DNA from: Amycolatopsis sp. FDAARGOS 1241
Lineage (GTDB): Bacteria > Actinomycetota > Actinomycetes > Mycobacteriales > Pseudonocardiaceae
Reading direction: 5' to 3'
NCBI RefSeq assembly: GCF_016889705.1
Contig: NZ_CP069526.1
Coordinates: forward strand, 372,001 to 436,000
Length of the DNA: 64,000 nt
The notes under the pieces were generated by a model. It worked only from the letters and a program-made list of their open reading frames with translations. It was not told where the DNA came from and searched no databases. How positions within the stretch are numbered: position 1 is the stretch's first letter; every line of letters starts with the position of its first letter. Shown here in pieces: positions 37,259 to 46,211 of the stretch. The position numbers and the translations under genes were made by a program.

Positions 37259-38314
37259 ATGCGTGGCGTGGTGATCGAAGAGTTCGGGGTGCTGCCCCGG
37301 GTGGTCGAGGTGCCGGATCCGGTGGTGTCACCCGATGGGGTGGTCATCGCGGTCGAGGGGACCGGGGTGTGCCGCAGTGACTGGCACACCTGGCGGGGCC
37401 ACGATCCGGCGGTGAAGCTGCCGCACGTGGCCGGCCACGAGCTGGCGGGGCGGATCGCGGCGGTCGGGGAGGATGTGCACGGGTGGCAGGTCGGGGCCCG
37501 CGTGACGGTTCCGTTCGTGTGCGCGTGTGGCACTTGTGCCCAATGTGCCCGCGGTGACCAGCAGATCTGCGACGACGAGTTCCAGCCCGGCACGACCCAT
37601 TGGGGGTCGTTCGCCGAGTTCGTCGCGATCCGGCACGCCCAGGCCAACCTCGTGGCGCTGCCCGACGCGATGTCGGCGGCGGAGGCCGCGGCGCTCGGCT
37701 GCCGGTTCGGCACCGCGTTCCGCGCGGTGCTGCGCCAGGGCGGGGTGCGTGCGGGCCAGTGGGTGTCCGTGTACGGCTGCGGTGGCGTCGGGATCTCGGC
37801 TGTGCTGCTGGCCACCGCCGCGGGGGCGAAGGTCGTGGCGGTGGACGTGTCACCGGCCGCGCGGGCGCTGGCCGAGAAGTCGGGCGCGGTGCTGAGCGTG
37901 GACGCGGGCGCGTTCGACGGGCCCGAAGCGCTCGCCGAGCACGTCCGGCTGCTCACGGACGGCGGCACCCACGTGTCGCTCGACTGCCTGGGCTCACCTC
38001 AGACGTGCGCCGCGTCCGTCGGCAGCCTGCGCAAGCGCGGCCGGCACGTGCAGGCCGGGCTGATGCCGCCCGCGCAGGGCGTCGCGCCGATCCCGATGCA
38101 CCGCGTGATCGGGGGCGAGCTGGAGATCGTGGGCGTCCACGGCCTGCCGGCCCACGAGTACCCCGAGCTGCTGAGCGTGGTGCAGCGATCCGGCATCGAC
38201 CTCGCCGGCCTGATCGGCACGCGGATCGGCCTCGACGACGTGCCGGCCGCACTGGCCGCGATGAGCGATCCGGTGCCGGCGCGCGCGGGGGTCACGGTTG
38301 TCGAGCCGCGGTGA
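37259..38314 (+). CDS. zinc-dependent alcohol dehydrogenase (MDR family)
   Basis: 351 aa. Catalytic zinc site GTGVCRSDWHTWRG and GHELAGRI. Structural zinc lobe CACGTCAQCARGDQQIC. Rossmann loop SVYGCGGVGISAVLLATAAGAKVVAVDVS with an Asp at the end of beta-2, so NAD(H) is preferred. GSPQTCAASVGSLRKRGRHVQAG fits threonine/secondary alcohol dehydrogenase-like members. Substrate unknown; possible partners are not adjacent. Monocistronic and probably leaderless. Confidence 0.9.
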   Translation: MRGVVIEEFGVLPRVVEVPDPVVSPDGVVIAVEGTGVCRSDWHTWRGHDPAVKLPHVAGHELAGRIAAVGEDVHGWQVGARVTVPFVCACGTCAQCARGDQQICDDEFQPGTTHWGSFAEFVAIRHAQANLVALPDAMSAAEAAALGCRFGTAFRAVLRQGGVRAGQWVSVYGCGGVGISAVLLATAAGAKVVAVDVSPAARALAEKSGAVLSVDAGAFDGPEALAEHVRLLTDGGTHVSLDCLGSPQTCAASVGSLRKRGRHVQAGLMPPAQGVAPIPMHRVIGGELEIVGVHGLPAHEYPELLSVVQRSGIDLAGLIGTRIGLDDVPAALAAMSDPVPARAGVTVVEPR

Positions 38315-38495
38315 CGCACTGTGACCGTGCGCGGGTGGTGGAGTCATGTGTCCAGTTTGTTGCCGCGCGAAACCTGGTCTGTGACACATGGGTGTGGCAG
38401 CGTCAACAGCGGCGGTTCTGGCGAGGGGTTATGACCGCAGGAGCGCTCCGGCCGGACCCTTCGGGGTCGCTCCTGCGGAGGGGCACAATCGTGGT

Positions 38496-39119
38496 GTGGA
38501 GCTGTTGCCTCGTCCCCGTGCGGAATTCACGCCCGGTGCCGTCCACGTCCCCGGCTGGCTGAGCCTCGACGAACAACGCTCGCTCGTCGCCGCCTGCCGC
38601 GGCTGGCGCGGGTACCGCCAGACCAGACTCCCCAGCGGTGGCCTGATGTCCGTGCGCATGGTGTGCCTCGGCTGGCAGTGGATCCCGTACCGCTACTCGC
38701 GCACCCGCGAGGACGGTTCGCCCGTGGAACCGTTTCCGCGCTGGCTCGGTGACCTTGGCCGGCGTGCGGTGGCGGAGGCCTACGGCGTCGGGGAAAGCAC
38801 TTACGGACCCGACGTCGCTCTCGTGAACTTCTACGACGCCGCCGCCAAGATGGGCATGCACCAGGACAAGGACGAGCGCGCACTCGATCCCGTCGTCTCC
38901 CTGAGCCTCGGCGACACGTGCGTGTTCCGCTTCGGCAACACCGAAACGCGCAACCGCCCGTACACCGACCTCGAACTGAGGTCGGGCGACCTGTTCGTCT
39001 TCGGCGGCCCGTCGCGGCTCGCCTACCACGGCGTGCTGCGGACGCTGCCCGGCACGGCCGATCCGGAGCTGGGCCTGACGGGGCGGCTCAACCTGACGTT
39101 GCGCGTGTCGGGTCTGTGA
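38496..39119 (+). CDS. alkB: alkylated DNA repair dioxygenase AlkB
   Basis: Fe(II)/2-oxoglutarate-dependent oxidative demethylation of 1-meA and 3-meC in DNA. 207 aa from GTG 38496, close to the 216 aa of E. coli AlkB. Iron ligands His122 and Asp124 in MGMHQDKDE and His178 in RLAYHG. 2-oxoglutarate Arg pair in GRLNLTLR near the end. The nucleotide-recognition lid has MSVRMVCLGWQWIPYRYS. An in-frame upstream reading is open to 38388 but unlike AlkB; CACAAT (38484-38489) 6 nt before GTG suggests a leaderless start. No adaptation gene (ada) is adjacent. Confidence 0.93.
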   Translation: MELLPRPRAEFTPGAVHVPGWLSLDEQRSLVAACRGWRGYRQTRLPSGGLMSVRMVCLGWQWIPYRYSRTREDGSPVEPFPRWLGDLGRRAVAEAYGVGESTYGPDVALVNFYDAAAKMGMHQDKDERALDPVVSLSLGDTCVFRFGNTETRNRPYTDLELRSGDLFVFGGPSRLAYHGVLRTLPGTADPELGLTGRLNLTLRVSGL

Positions 39120-39236
39120 GGTGCTGCCTCCGGCTGCAGCGCGGGTGGGTGGGCATTGCTCTCGTGGGGTGGTTGCCCGTCCGGCACACCGCGGGCGCTC
39201 AGGGAGCCGGCGGCGTTCTCGCTGGTCGAGGCGGCG

Positions 39237-40094
39237 TCAGCGCAGCGCGAACCGCACGTGCTGGCCGGGCCGCAGCTGGGCCGCGACGTCGAGGTCCGGT
39301 TCGTCGACGACGGCCGGCACGGGGTAACCACCGGTCACGGGGTGGTCGGCCAGGAACAGGATCGGCACGCCCGACGGGGGCACCTGCAGCGCGCCGGGTA
39401 CGGCCGCTTCCGGGAGCAGCTCCCCGGTGCGGGCGCGCGTCAGTGGGGGGCCGTCGAGGCGGACTCCGACGCGATCGAGGTCGGCGGTCACGGTGTAGCG
39501 GTCGGTGACCAAAGTGGACAGTGCGGTGCCGGTGAACCAGCCGAGCCGCGGGCCGGGCGTGATGCGCAGGACGGGTTCCTCGGCGAGCCGGGGCAGCGGG
39601 GCGAGGTCGGCGACCGGGTAGCCGGCCACGACGTGGCCCACCGGCAGCGTCATCCCGGCGGTCAGGGGCGGCGGACCGAGCCCGCCCATGGTGTCGGTGG
39701 CCCGGGCGCCGAGCACGGGCCGGACGTCGAAGCCGCCGCGGATGGCGACGTAGCACCGCAGGCCGCGGGTGGCGGTGCCGAGCACCAGTTCGTCGCCGGC
39801 TCGCAGCGCGATCGGTCCGTTGGTGGCCGCCGCGCGCCGGCCCGCGCGTACCGCGACCTCGGCGCCGGTCACGGCGACGGTCGCCGCTTCGGAGACCCGC
39901 AGGCGCAGCCCGCCGAGGGTCACCTCCAGCGCGGCGTGCGTCTCGGGATTGCCGACAAGCCGGTTGGCCAGGCGCAGCGAACCGCGGTCGGCGGCCCCGG
40001 ACCGCCCGACGCCGGCGGCCGCGAGCCCGGGCCGCCCGAGGTCCTGCACGGTCGCGAAGGGACCGGTGGCGAGCACTTCGGCCTTGGCCGTCAT
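39237..40094 (-). CDS. pxpC: 5-oxoprolinase subunit C (biotin-dependent carboxyltransferase/KipA family)
   Basis: 285 aa from ATG 40094 (GTG 40097 is an alternative). With PxpB it forms the kinase/hydrolase part of prokaryotic 5-oxoprolinase, which converts 5-oxoproline to glutamate using ATP. Family blocks: ATVQDLGRPGLAAAGVGRSGAADRGSLRLANRLVGN, RCYVAIRGGFDVRPVLGARATDT, and the C-terminal VTGGYPVPAVVDEPDLDVAAQLRPGQ. TGATG couples it to pxpB. Last gene of the operon. Confidence 0.95.
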   Translation of the reverse strand: MTAKAEVLATGPFATVQDLGRPGLAAAGVGRSGAADRGSLRLANRLVGNPETHAALEVTLGGLRLRVSEAATVAVTGAEVAVRAGRRAAATNGPIALRAGDELVLGTATRGLRCYVAIRGGFDVRPVLGARATDTMGGLGPPPLTAGMTLPVGHVVAGYPVADLAPLPRLAEEPVLRITPGPRLGWFTGTALSTLVTDRYTVTADLDRVGVRLDGPPLTRARTGELLPEAAVPGALQVPPSGVPILFLADHPVTGGYPVPAVVDEPDLDVAAQLRPGQHVRFALR

Positions 40095-40705
40095 CACCGC
40101 TGCTCGAACTGGACGCGAGTGCCGGGCGGCAGCAGGCTGGGCTCCGCGCGGTCGGCCTCCCACACGAGCGCGCCGGTGCGGCCCAGCAGGTGCCAGCCGC
40201 CGGGCGACGATCGCGGGTAGACCGCCGAGTACTCGCCCGCGATCGCGACGGACCCGGCGGGCACCCGCGTGCGCGGCGTCGAGCGGCGCGGCAGGTGCAG
40301 CGCGGGGTCCAAGCCGGTCAGGTACGCGAAACCCGGCGCGAAGCCGCAGAACGCCACCTCATACGCACCCGCCGCGTGCCGTTCCACAACCTCGCGTACC
40401 GACAGCCCTGACGCTTCCGCGACGGCGGCCAGGTCTTCGCCGTCGTAGCGCACCGGGACCTTCACCGGGCCCGGAGCAGCGCGGTGGAAGTCCACAGTGG
40501 ACCTTTCGCGGAGCTCGCGGGTCAACGCGGCGGCATCGGCGACCGCGGGGTCGAAGCGCACCAGCAGCGTGCGGGCCGCGGGCACGACCTCCACGACCCC
40601 GGCCGGCGGGGCGAGTTCGAGCGCGGCCTGGTAACCGAGCACGTCGTCGACCTCCACCAGCAGGGCCGAACCGCCGTAGGGCAGGACAGCGCTCGCCTCA
40701 CTCAC
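40094..40705 (-). CDS. pxpB: 5-oxoprolinase subunit B (KipI family)
   Basis: 203 aa from GTG 40705, which overlaps the pxpA stop by 4 bp. Cyclophilin-like fold: LLVEVDDVLGYQAA, VVPAARTLLVRFDP, VPVRYDGEDLAAVAEASGLS, YEVAFCGFAPGFAYLTGLDP, RVPAGSVAIAGEYSAVYPRSSPGGWHLLGRT. Pairs with PxpC. In Bacillus the homologue KipI inhibits the sporulation kinase KinA, but the gene order here supports the metabolic role. Confidence 0.95.
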   Translation of the reverse strand: MSEASAVLPYGGSALLVEVDDVLGYQAALELAPPAGVVEVVPAARTLLVRFDPAVADAAALTRELRERSTVDFHRAAPGPVKVPVRYDGEDLAAVAEASGLSVREVVERHAAGAYEVAFCGFAPGFAYLTGLDPALHLPRRSTPRTRVPAGSVAIAGEYSAVYPRSSPGGWHLLGRTGALVWEADRAEPSLLPPGTRVQFEQR

Positions 40706-41451
40706 ACGAACGACTCCAGCTTCACACCCGCGTCCGTCAGCGCGGTGCGGATCCGCCGCGCGAGGCCGACCGCACCCGGGGTGTCGCCGTGCACGCACAG
40801 GGAGACCGCGCGCAGGTCGAGCTTCCCGCCCTCGATGTCCACGACCTCGCCGGTCGTCGCCATCGCCGTCGCCCGGGTGGCGACCTCGTCCGGGTCGTGC
40901 AGCACGGCGCCCGGCTTCTTGCGCGAGACCAGCCTGCCTTCCGGCGTGTACGCGCGGTCGGCGAACGCCTCCGCGTAGCCGGTCACACCGGCCGCCGTCG
41001 CGGCGCGCAGCATCTCGGAGTCCGGCGGGCACAGCAGCGCCAGGTCCGAGCCGTACCGCTGAACCCCGGCCACGAGCGCCGCCGCCTGCTCCGCGTCGAC
41101 GGCCGCCGTGTTGTACAGCGCCCCGTGCGCCTTCACGTACTTCACGCGGCTGCCGGCGGCGCGCGCGAACGCGTCGAGCGCACCGATTTGGTAGAGCACG
41201 TCGTCGGTGAGGTCCTGCGCGTCGATGTCGAGCGCGCGCCTCCCGAAGCCGGCGAGGTCGCGGTAGCCCACGTGCGCGCCGATCGTCACGCCGCGTTCGG
41301 CCGCGCGTTCACACACCCGACGCATCACGCCCGGGTCGCCCGCATGGAAACCGCACGCGATGTTCGCGCTGGTGACGATGTCGAGCATCGCCTCGTCGTC
41401 ACCCATCTTCCAGGCGCCGAACGCTTCGCCCAGGTCACTGTTCAGATCCAT
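40702..41451 (-). CDS. pxpA: 5-oxoprolinase subunit A (LamB/YcsF family)
   Basis: 249 aa. MDLNSDLGEAFGAW at the N-terminus, ANIACGFHAGDPGVMRR, GVTIGAHVGYRDLAGFGRR, YVKAHGALYN, and a late VCVHGDTPGAV-type block are diagnostic of PxpA, which opens the lactam ring after phosphorylation. ATG 41451 lies 1 bp after the stop of the D-glutamate cyclase-family gene, with GGTGGAG as Shine-Dalgarno inside that gene. Confidence 0.95.
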   Translation of the reverse strand: MDLNSDLGEAFGAWKMGDDEAMLDIVTSANIACGFHAGDPGVMRRVCERAAERGVTIGAHVGYRDLAGFGRRALDIDAQDLTDDVLYQIGALDAFARAAGSRVKYVKAHGALYNTAAVDAEQAAALVAGVQRYGSDLALLCPPDSEMLRAATAAGVTGYAEAFADRAYTPEGRLVSRKKPGAVLHDPDEVATRATAMATTGEVVDIEGGKLDLRAVSLCVHGDTPGAVGLARRIRTALTDAGVKLESFV

Positions 41452-41452
41452 G

Positions 41453-42247
41453 TCACTCCACCCGGTGGTCACTGTCGAGTTGGTCCGTCAAGAACATGTA
41501 CCCCGGCGCGTGCGTGATGGCGAACGGCGGCCGGGACGCCATCAGCGCGGCCTGCGGGGTGACGCCGCACGCCCAGAACACCGGAACGTCGCCGGGTTCG
41601 GGGTCCACGGCGTCGCCGAAGTCGGGCCGCGCGAGGTCGGTGATGCCGAGCACCGCCGGGTCGCCGGCGTGCACGGGCGCGCCGTGCACCGCGAGCATCG
41701 CCGACGTGATCCGCACGGCTTCGTCGACCAGCCCCGCCGGCAGGTAACGCATCGAGACGACCATCGGCCCGTGCAGCCGGCCCGCCGGCTCGCACTGCCG
41801 CGTGGTCACGTACATCGACACGTTGCGGCCCTGTGCCACGTGCCGCAGCGGCAGGCCGCCCGCGGCCAGCGCCGTCTCGAACGTGAAGCTGCAGCCGATC
41901 GAGAACGCCACCATGTCGCTGCGCCACAGGCCCGTCGCGTCGGTCACCTCGCCGGTCAGCACCCCGTTGTGCCACACCCGGTAGCGCGGCAGATCCGTGC
42001 GCAGGTCCGCGCCGGGCGCGAGCCGCGTGGCCGGGTCACCGGGTTTGCTGATGTCCAGCACCGGGCAGGCCTGCGGGTTGCGCGCGCAGAACAGCAGCAC
42101 GTCGTCGGCCCAGTCCTGCGGCACCGCGATGAGGTTGGTCTGCGTGTACCCGAGGGCCCAGCCGGTCGTCGGACGGTCCGTGCCCGCGCGGAACAGGGCG
42201 CGGGCTTCGGCCGGGCTCAGGGCCGCCGGGTCGCGGAACGTGGTCAT
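41453..42247 (-). CDS. D-glutamate cyclase-family protein (DUF1445, putative hydro-lyase)
   Basis: 264 aa, start ATG 42247 overlapping the MFS stop (ATGA). Family blocks: [103 protein letters not shown] and [14 protein letters not shown]. The family includes the N-terminal part of mammalian D-glutamate cyclase, which interconverts D-glutamate and 5-oxo-D-proline. Here it sits directly before pxpABC, which handle 5-oxoproline, so a role in supplying or isomerising that substrate is a strong inference. Confidence 0.88.
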   Translation of the reverse strand: MTTFRDPAALSPAEARALFRAGTDRPTTGWALGYTQTNLIAVPQDWADDVLLFCARNPQACPVLDISKPGDPATRLAPGADLRTDLPRYRVWHNGVLTGEVTDATGLWRSDMVAFSIGCSFTFETALAAGGLPLRHVAQGRNVSMYVTTRQCEPAGRLHGPMVVSMRYLPAGLVDEAVRITSAMLAVHGAPVHAGDPAVLGITDLARPDFGDAVDPEPGDVPVFWACGVTPQAALMASRPPFAITHAPGYMFLTDQLDSDHRVE

Positions 42248-43521
42248 GATCGGATCCCGGCGAGTTCCCGGCCGCGTGTCTCGGGCAGCCACAGCAGGGC
42301 CAGCGCGGCGATCGCGTAGCCGACGGCGCCGAGCGCGATCGCGCCGCCCGCGCCCATGAACCCGACCACCGCGGGGAACGCGGCGCCCACCGCGCGGCCG
42401 AAGTTGTAGGTGAAGCCCTGGCCCGTCGCGCGCAGTTCGGTCGGGAACAGCTCCGCGAGGTAGGCGCCGAAGCCGCTGAAGATCGCCGACGTCGAGAAGC
42501 CGAGCGGGAAGCTGATCAGCAGCATGAGCCCGTTGGCGCCGTAGGGCAGTTGCACGAACAGCACGATCAGCGCCGCCGACAGCACGGAGAAGAGCAGGAA
42601 CGTCTTCTTGCGTCCCATCAGGTCGGCGAGGTAACCGCCGCAGACGTAGCCGATGAACGCGCCGGGGATCAGCAGCGCGAAGTACCCGCCGGTGCCGACC
42701 ACGGAGAGGCCGCGGCTGGTCTTGAGGTAGTTCGGCAGCCACGTGAACAGGGTGTAGTAACCACCCTGCACGCCGGTCGCGAGCAGCGCCGCGAAGATCG
42801 TGGTCTTCAGCAGGTCGAGGCGGAAGATGCCGCCGAGCGAGGACCACGGGTTGGCCTTCGTGCGAGCCCTGAGGCGGCTTTCCGTCGCGTGCTCCGCGTC
42901 GGACACGCTGCGCCGGACCCACAGCACGAGCAGCGCCGGCAGCACACCGACCCAGAACAGCACCCGCCACGCGACGGCGTCGTCGAGCACGCTGAACAGG
43001 ATCGTGTAGACGATCACCAGCAGGCCCCAGCCGACGGCCCACGCGCTCTGCACGAACGCCACTGTCCGCCCGCGGTAGCGAGCCGAGCAGTACTCCGCGA
43101 CCAGCGCGGCGCCCACTGCCCACTCGCCGCCGAAGCCGAGGCCCTGCAGGCCGCGGAACACCAGCAGCGTCCCGAAGTTCGGCGCGAACCCGCAGAGCAC
43201 CGTGAACAGCGCGTACATCGCGATGGTCAGCTGCAACGTGCGGACGCGGCCGATGCGGTCGGCCAGCACCCCGGCGCCGATGCCGCCGATCGCGGAGACC
43301 ACCAGCGTCGTCGTGCTCAGCAGGCCGGCTTCACCCGAGGAGATGCCGAAGTACGCCGTGATGGCGGCCAGCCCGAAGGGCAGCGTCTGGTAGTCGAAGG
43401 AATCGAGGCCGTAGCCGCCGAAAGCGCCGAAGAAGGCGCGGCGGCCCTTCGGCCCGAGGGAACGGAACCACTCGAACGGGCGGGCTGCCCTCGTGGTGCC
43501 TGCTGTCACGTTCGTGTTCAT
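42244..43521 (-). CDS. MFS transporter (metabolite:H+ symporter type)
   Basis: 425 aa, 12 predicted helices. [20 protein letters not shown], the motif A loop [14 protein letters not shown] (about 85-98), [22 protein letters not shown] and, in the second half, [14 protein letters not shown] are typical of the MHS/sialate-type symporters for carboxylic acids. First gene of the 5-oxoproline operon, so the probable cargo is 5-oxoproline, D-glutamate or a related acid. GAGG lies upstream of ATG 43521. Confidence 0.92.
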   Translation of the reverse strand: MNTNVTAGTTRAARPFEWFRSLGPKGRRAFFGAFGGYGLDSFDYQTLPFGLAAITAYFGISSGEAGLLSTTTLVVSAIGGIGAGVLADRIGRVRTLQLTIAMYALFTVLCGFAPNFGTLLVFRGLQGLGFGGEWAVGAALVAEYCSARYRGRTVAFVQSAWAVGWGLLVIVYTILFSVLDDAVAWRVLFWVGVLPALLVLWVRRSVSDAEHATESRLRARTKANPWSSLGGIFRLDLLKTTIFAALLATGVQGGYYTLFTWLPNYLKTSRGLSVVGTGGYFALLIPGAFIGYVCGGYLADLMGRKKTFLLFSVLSAALIVLFVQLPYGANGLMLLISFPLGFSTSAIFSGFGAYLAELFPTELRATGQGFTYNFGRAVGAAFPAVVGFMGAGGAIALGAVGYAIAALALLWLPETRGRELAGIRS

Positions 43522-43582
43522 CGGGTACCTCGCAGTGGGGAGTACTCATCGTGGCACGAGTCACATGCCAGGCACCGTACGG

Positions 43583-43640
43583 ATTGTTCAACGATTCCAC
43601 AAGTCTCTCATTTTATTGTTCTCATCCCTGCGGCTACGCT
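43583..43640. promoter_or_regulatory. candidate GntR operators and leaderless gntR promoter
   Basis: ATTGTT-C-AACGAT (43583-43595) is a 13-bp palindrome with one mismatch, like FCD-type GntR operators, and a second ATTGTT half-site lies at 43615-43620. TACGCT (43635-43640) is 7 nt before the GTG start of the GntR gene, so the half-site falls in its promoter. The region also serves the divergent MFS operon. Confidence 0.55.
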
Positions 43641-43647
43641 GGGCGAC

Positions 43648-44355
43648 GTGGACACCGACGAGAGCCGGCTGGGGCTCGAAGCCGACCGTGGCCTGCTGAG
43701 CCGCACGAGCACCGCGGAGCGGGTCGCGGGTGTGCTGCGCACGCGCATCGCCGAGGGCTTCTTCTTGCCCGGCGGGCGCCTGTCGGAGCAGGACATCGGC
43801 ACCGCGCTCGGCGTCTCGCGCAACACGCTGCGCGAGTCGTTCCGCCTGCTCACGCACGAGCGGCTGCTCACTCACGAGCTCAACCGCGGCGTGTTCGTGC
43901 GCGTGCCGACCGTCGCCGACGTGCGCGACATCTACCGCGTGCGCAAGCTCGTCGAGTGCGCCGCGGTCCGCGGGATCACCGAGCGGCCGGCGTCCTTCGC
44001 GCGGATCGCCGCCACGGTCGCGGACGGTGATGCCGCCGCGGCCGGCGGGCGCTGGCAGGACCTCGGCACCGCCAACATCAGGTTCCACAGCGAACTCGTC
44101 GGGCTCACCGGCAGCGAGCGGATCGTCGAGCTGATGCAGGGACTCACGGCCGAGCTGCGCCTGGTGTTCCACGTGATGGCCGACCCGCGCCGGTTCCACG
44201 AGCGCTACCTGCCGCGCAACCACGAGATCCTCCGGCCGCTGGCCGAGGGCGACGGCGCGGCGACGGAAAAGCTCCTCGCTGGTTACCTCGACGACGCCGA
44301 GGCTCAGCTCGTCGAGGCGTACTCGGAGCGGTCGGCCGAAGCCGCCGGCGTCTGA
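43648..44355 (+). CDS. GntR family regulator with FCD (FadR C-terminal) domain
   Basis: 235 aa from GTG 43648. wHTH: ERVAGVLRTRIAEGFFLPGGRLSEQDIGTALGVSRNTLRESFRLLTHERLL (about 24-74; key blocks GRLSEQDIGTALGVSRNTLRE). FCD domain: DIYRVRKLVECAAVRGI, NIRFHSELVGLTGSERIVELM and the late NHEILRPLAEGD, supplying His/Asp metal or carboxylate ligands. Divergent from, and likely repressor of, the MFS-pxp operon, with a carboxylate such as 5-oxoproline or D-glutamate as inducer (inference). Confidence 0.92.
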   Translation: MDTDESRLGLEADRGLLSRTSTAERVAGVLRTRIAEGFFLPGGRLSEQDIGTALGVSRNTLRESFRLLTHERLLTHELNRGVFVRVPTVADVRDIYRVRKLVECAAVRGITERPASFARIAATVADGDAAAAGGRWQDLGTANIRFHSELVGLTGSERIVELMQGLTAELRLVFHVMADPRRFHERYLPRNHEILRPLAEGDGAATEKLLAGYLDDAEAQLVEAYSERSAEAAGV

Positions 44356-44776
44356 CGCGTCCGCGCTCCACACGGGACACACGGCGGCGGCGAGATCCTT
44401 GGCGTGGCCACGAAAATCGCCGTGACCGCACGCGGGCTGTGTGCTGCGCCACGGAAAACGTTTGTCGTTACTTGCGCGGGTACGGCGCAGTTTCGCGCCT
44501 ACTTCCGTCGTAAACCGGATGAAGCGCCTGCTTACATCACGGCTGTTCGCGCGGACGGGCAGCCGCCGGTGCACGTTCGGGCCGTCCGCCGCCCGCGCCG
44601 GGTGAAGATCGCCGCAGACTGGTTAACGTTTTCGTCAGGCCGCGTGACGCGAAGGCAGCCCAGGTCCCGGAACCCCCAGACGGGACGTCGGCCCGTTCGC
44701 CCTTCCGGATCGGGATGGTCGCCCCCAGGACCGATCCGGGTACGCGGCCGGGAGATGGTGGAGATGGTGGAACGGC
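44356..44776. other. 421-bp intergenic region between gntR and the chitinase terminator
   Basis: No credible gene. An open plus-strand reading (44404-44844) has Arg/Pro-rich, low-complexity content and runs through a terminator, so it is not called. Near 44487 GGCGC-AGTTTC-GCGCC is a small inverted repeat. A patch of relatively AT-rich sequence (TGGTTAACGTTTTCGTC near 44620) stands out, purpose unknown. Confidence 0.4.
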
Positions 44777-44814
44777 GGCGAACCGTGATCCCCGGGGGGA
44801 GATCACGGTTCGCC
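44777..44814 (-). terminator. terminator of the chitinase operon
   Basis: GGCGAACCGTGATC (44777-44790) pairs perfectly with 44801-44814, 14 bp, 10-nt loop, 17 nt beyond the chitinase stop at 44832. Confidence 0.85.
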
Positions 44815-44831
44815 GTTGTCTATCCCCGCGG

Positions 44832-46196
44832 TCAGCCGGCGTAGCGGGCGAACACCTTCGTGTAGTCCCACGGCTGCTGCGAGACCTTCGAGCAGCTGTC
44901 GGCCGGGCCGCCGGTGCACGGCCGGTCGCGGTTGGCCGACCAGAACGTGAGCCGTGCCAGGTGGTGCTGGTTGGCGTAACCCAGGATCGTCGTGAAGTCG
45001 GCCACCGTCACCGTCTCGTTCTGATCCGTGATGCCGTTCATGGACGAGATGCCCATGTGGCGGTAGGCGGTGTCGTCGCTGTAACCGTAGGCGTTCTTCA
45101 CCACGTTCTTGAGTCCTTCGGCCGCCCGCAGCGTGAGCGTGCCCATGTTCTGCCCGGCACCCCCGAAGTCGAACGGCATGATGACCCAGCCGTCCGCGGT
45201 GAGCCCGGACTGCGCCGCGCGGTTGACCAGACCCGCGTCCGGCCCGCTGGTGCCGGTGCCGAACGTGACGTAGATCTTGACACCGGGGTTGTTGCTGCGC
45301 ACGGTCTTCAGCGCGTCGACGGTCCGCTGCTGAACGGTCGCGTTGCTGTAGGCGTCGGCCTCGATGTCGATGTCGATCGCCTTCAGGCCGTAGGCGTTGA
45401 TCACCTTCTGGTAGGCCGCCGCGAGCTCACCCGCGCTGCCGCACGACGACTCGAGCTTGTTGCCGCTGTAGCCGCCGAACGAGGGGATCACGTCGCCGCC
45501 CGCGCCGCGGACGGTGTTGATCGTCCCCTGGTCCACGCCACCGGTCAGTGGGCGCGAGCCGTCCCACTGCGGGTTGCAGTAGCCGTTGGACAGCACGAAC
45601 GCCAGCGTGAACCACTTCACACCCGTCGCGTTCATGATCGTGGTCGGGCTCGGCGGGGCGCCCCAGCCGTTGTAGAGGTAAGGCGCCACGGCCATCGCGC
45701 CGGCCGACGGCGGTGGTGTCGTGTCGCCACCACCTGAGGGCGCGGTCCACTTCTGGTTGGCGGTGCCGGTGCACGTCCAGATCTGCAGGCGCGTGCCGTC
45801 GGCCGAGCTCTGGCCCGTGGCGTCGAGGCACTTGTTCGCGGCCGGGTTCACGATGTCGTGGGCCGCGGTGACGACCCACTGCTGGGCGCCGGTGCCGTTG
45901 CAGTCGTACAGCTGGACTTTGGCACCGTCCGCTGTGGACGCCGCGGTCACGTCGAGGCACTTGCCGAGGGCGCGGATCGTGCCGTCACCGGAGACGTCCC
46001 ACTGCTGGGCCGTCGTGCCGTTGCAGCCGTAGAGCTGCACGGCGGTGCCGTTGGCGCTGCTCGCTCCGGCGACGTCGACGCACTTGCCGCCGATGCCGGT
46101 GATCTGCCCGGTCGCCGCTTGCGCGCTCGCCGGAATCAGGGTGACGGCGGAGGCGGCGAGCAGGCCGCCGATCGCCGCGAGAATTCGTGTTCTCAT
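44832..46196 (-). CDS. secreted GH18 chitinase with N-terminal CBM13 module
   Basis: 454 aa. Signal peptide MRTRILAAIGGLLAASAVTL, cleaved near AQAATG. CBM13 (ricin-B-type) at about 29-150, three QxW repeats with GKCVDVAG, GKCLDVTA, NKCLDATG and QQW/QKW ends. A short Gly/Pro linker (SGGGDTTPPPSAG) precedes the GH18 barrel: MAVAPYLYNGWG, GGDVIPSFGGYSGN, and the catalytic KAIDIDIEADA (DxDxE with Glu acid), VIMPFDFGG and the C-terminal ARLTFWSANRDRPC. It hydrolyses chitin in the medium. Third gene of GH75-GH30-GH18, AGGAG 7 nt before ATG. It differs from its siblings in having the CBM13 first. Confidence 0.93.
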   Translation of the reverse strand: MRTRILAAIGGLLAASAVTLIPASAQAATGQITGIGGKCVDVAGASSANGTAVQLYGCNGTTAQQWDVSGDGTIRALGKCLDVTAASTADGAKVQLYDCNGTGAQQWVVTAAHDIVNPAANKCLDATGQSSADGTRLQIWTCTGTANQKWTAPSGGGDTTPPPSAGAMAVAPYLYNGWGAPPSPTTIMNATGVKWFTLAFVLSNGYCNPQWDGSRPLTGGVDQGTINTVRGAGGDVIPSFGGYSGNKLESSCGSAGELAAAYQKVINAYGLKAIDIDIEADAYSNATVQQRTVDALKTVRSNNPGVKIYVTFGTGTSGPDAGLVNRAAQSGLTADGWVIMPFDFGGAGQNMGTLTLRAAEGLKNVVKNAYGYSDDTAYRHMGISSMNGITDQNETVTVADFTTILGYANQHHLARLTFWSANRDRPCTGGPADSCSKVSQQPWDYTKVFARYAG

Positions 46197-46211
46197 CGGG
46201 AACTCCTGGGA

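Noticed and set aside
44404..44844. Plus-strand open reading after gntR (146 codons)
   Set aside because: Arg/Pro-rich with no family similarity that I recognise, and it runs through the chitinase terminator and into the chitinase 3' end.
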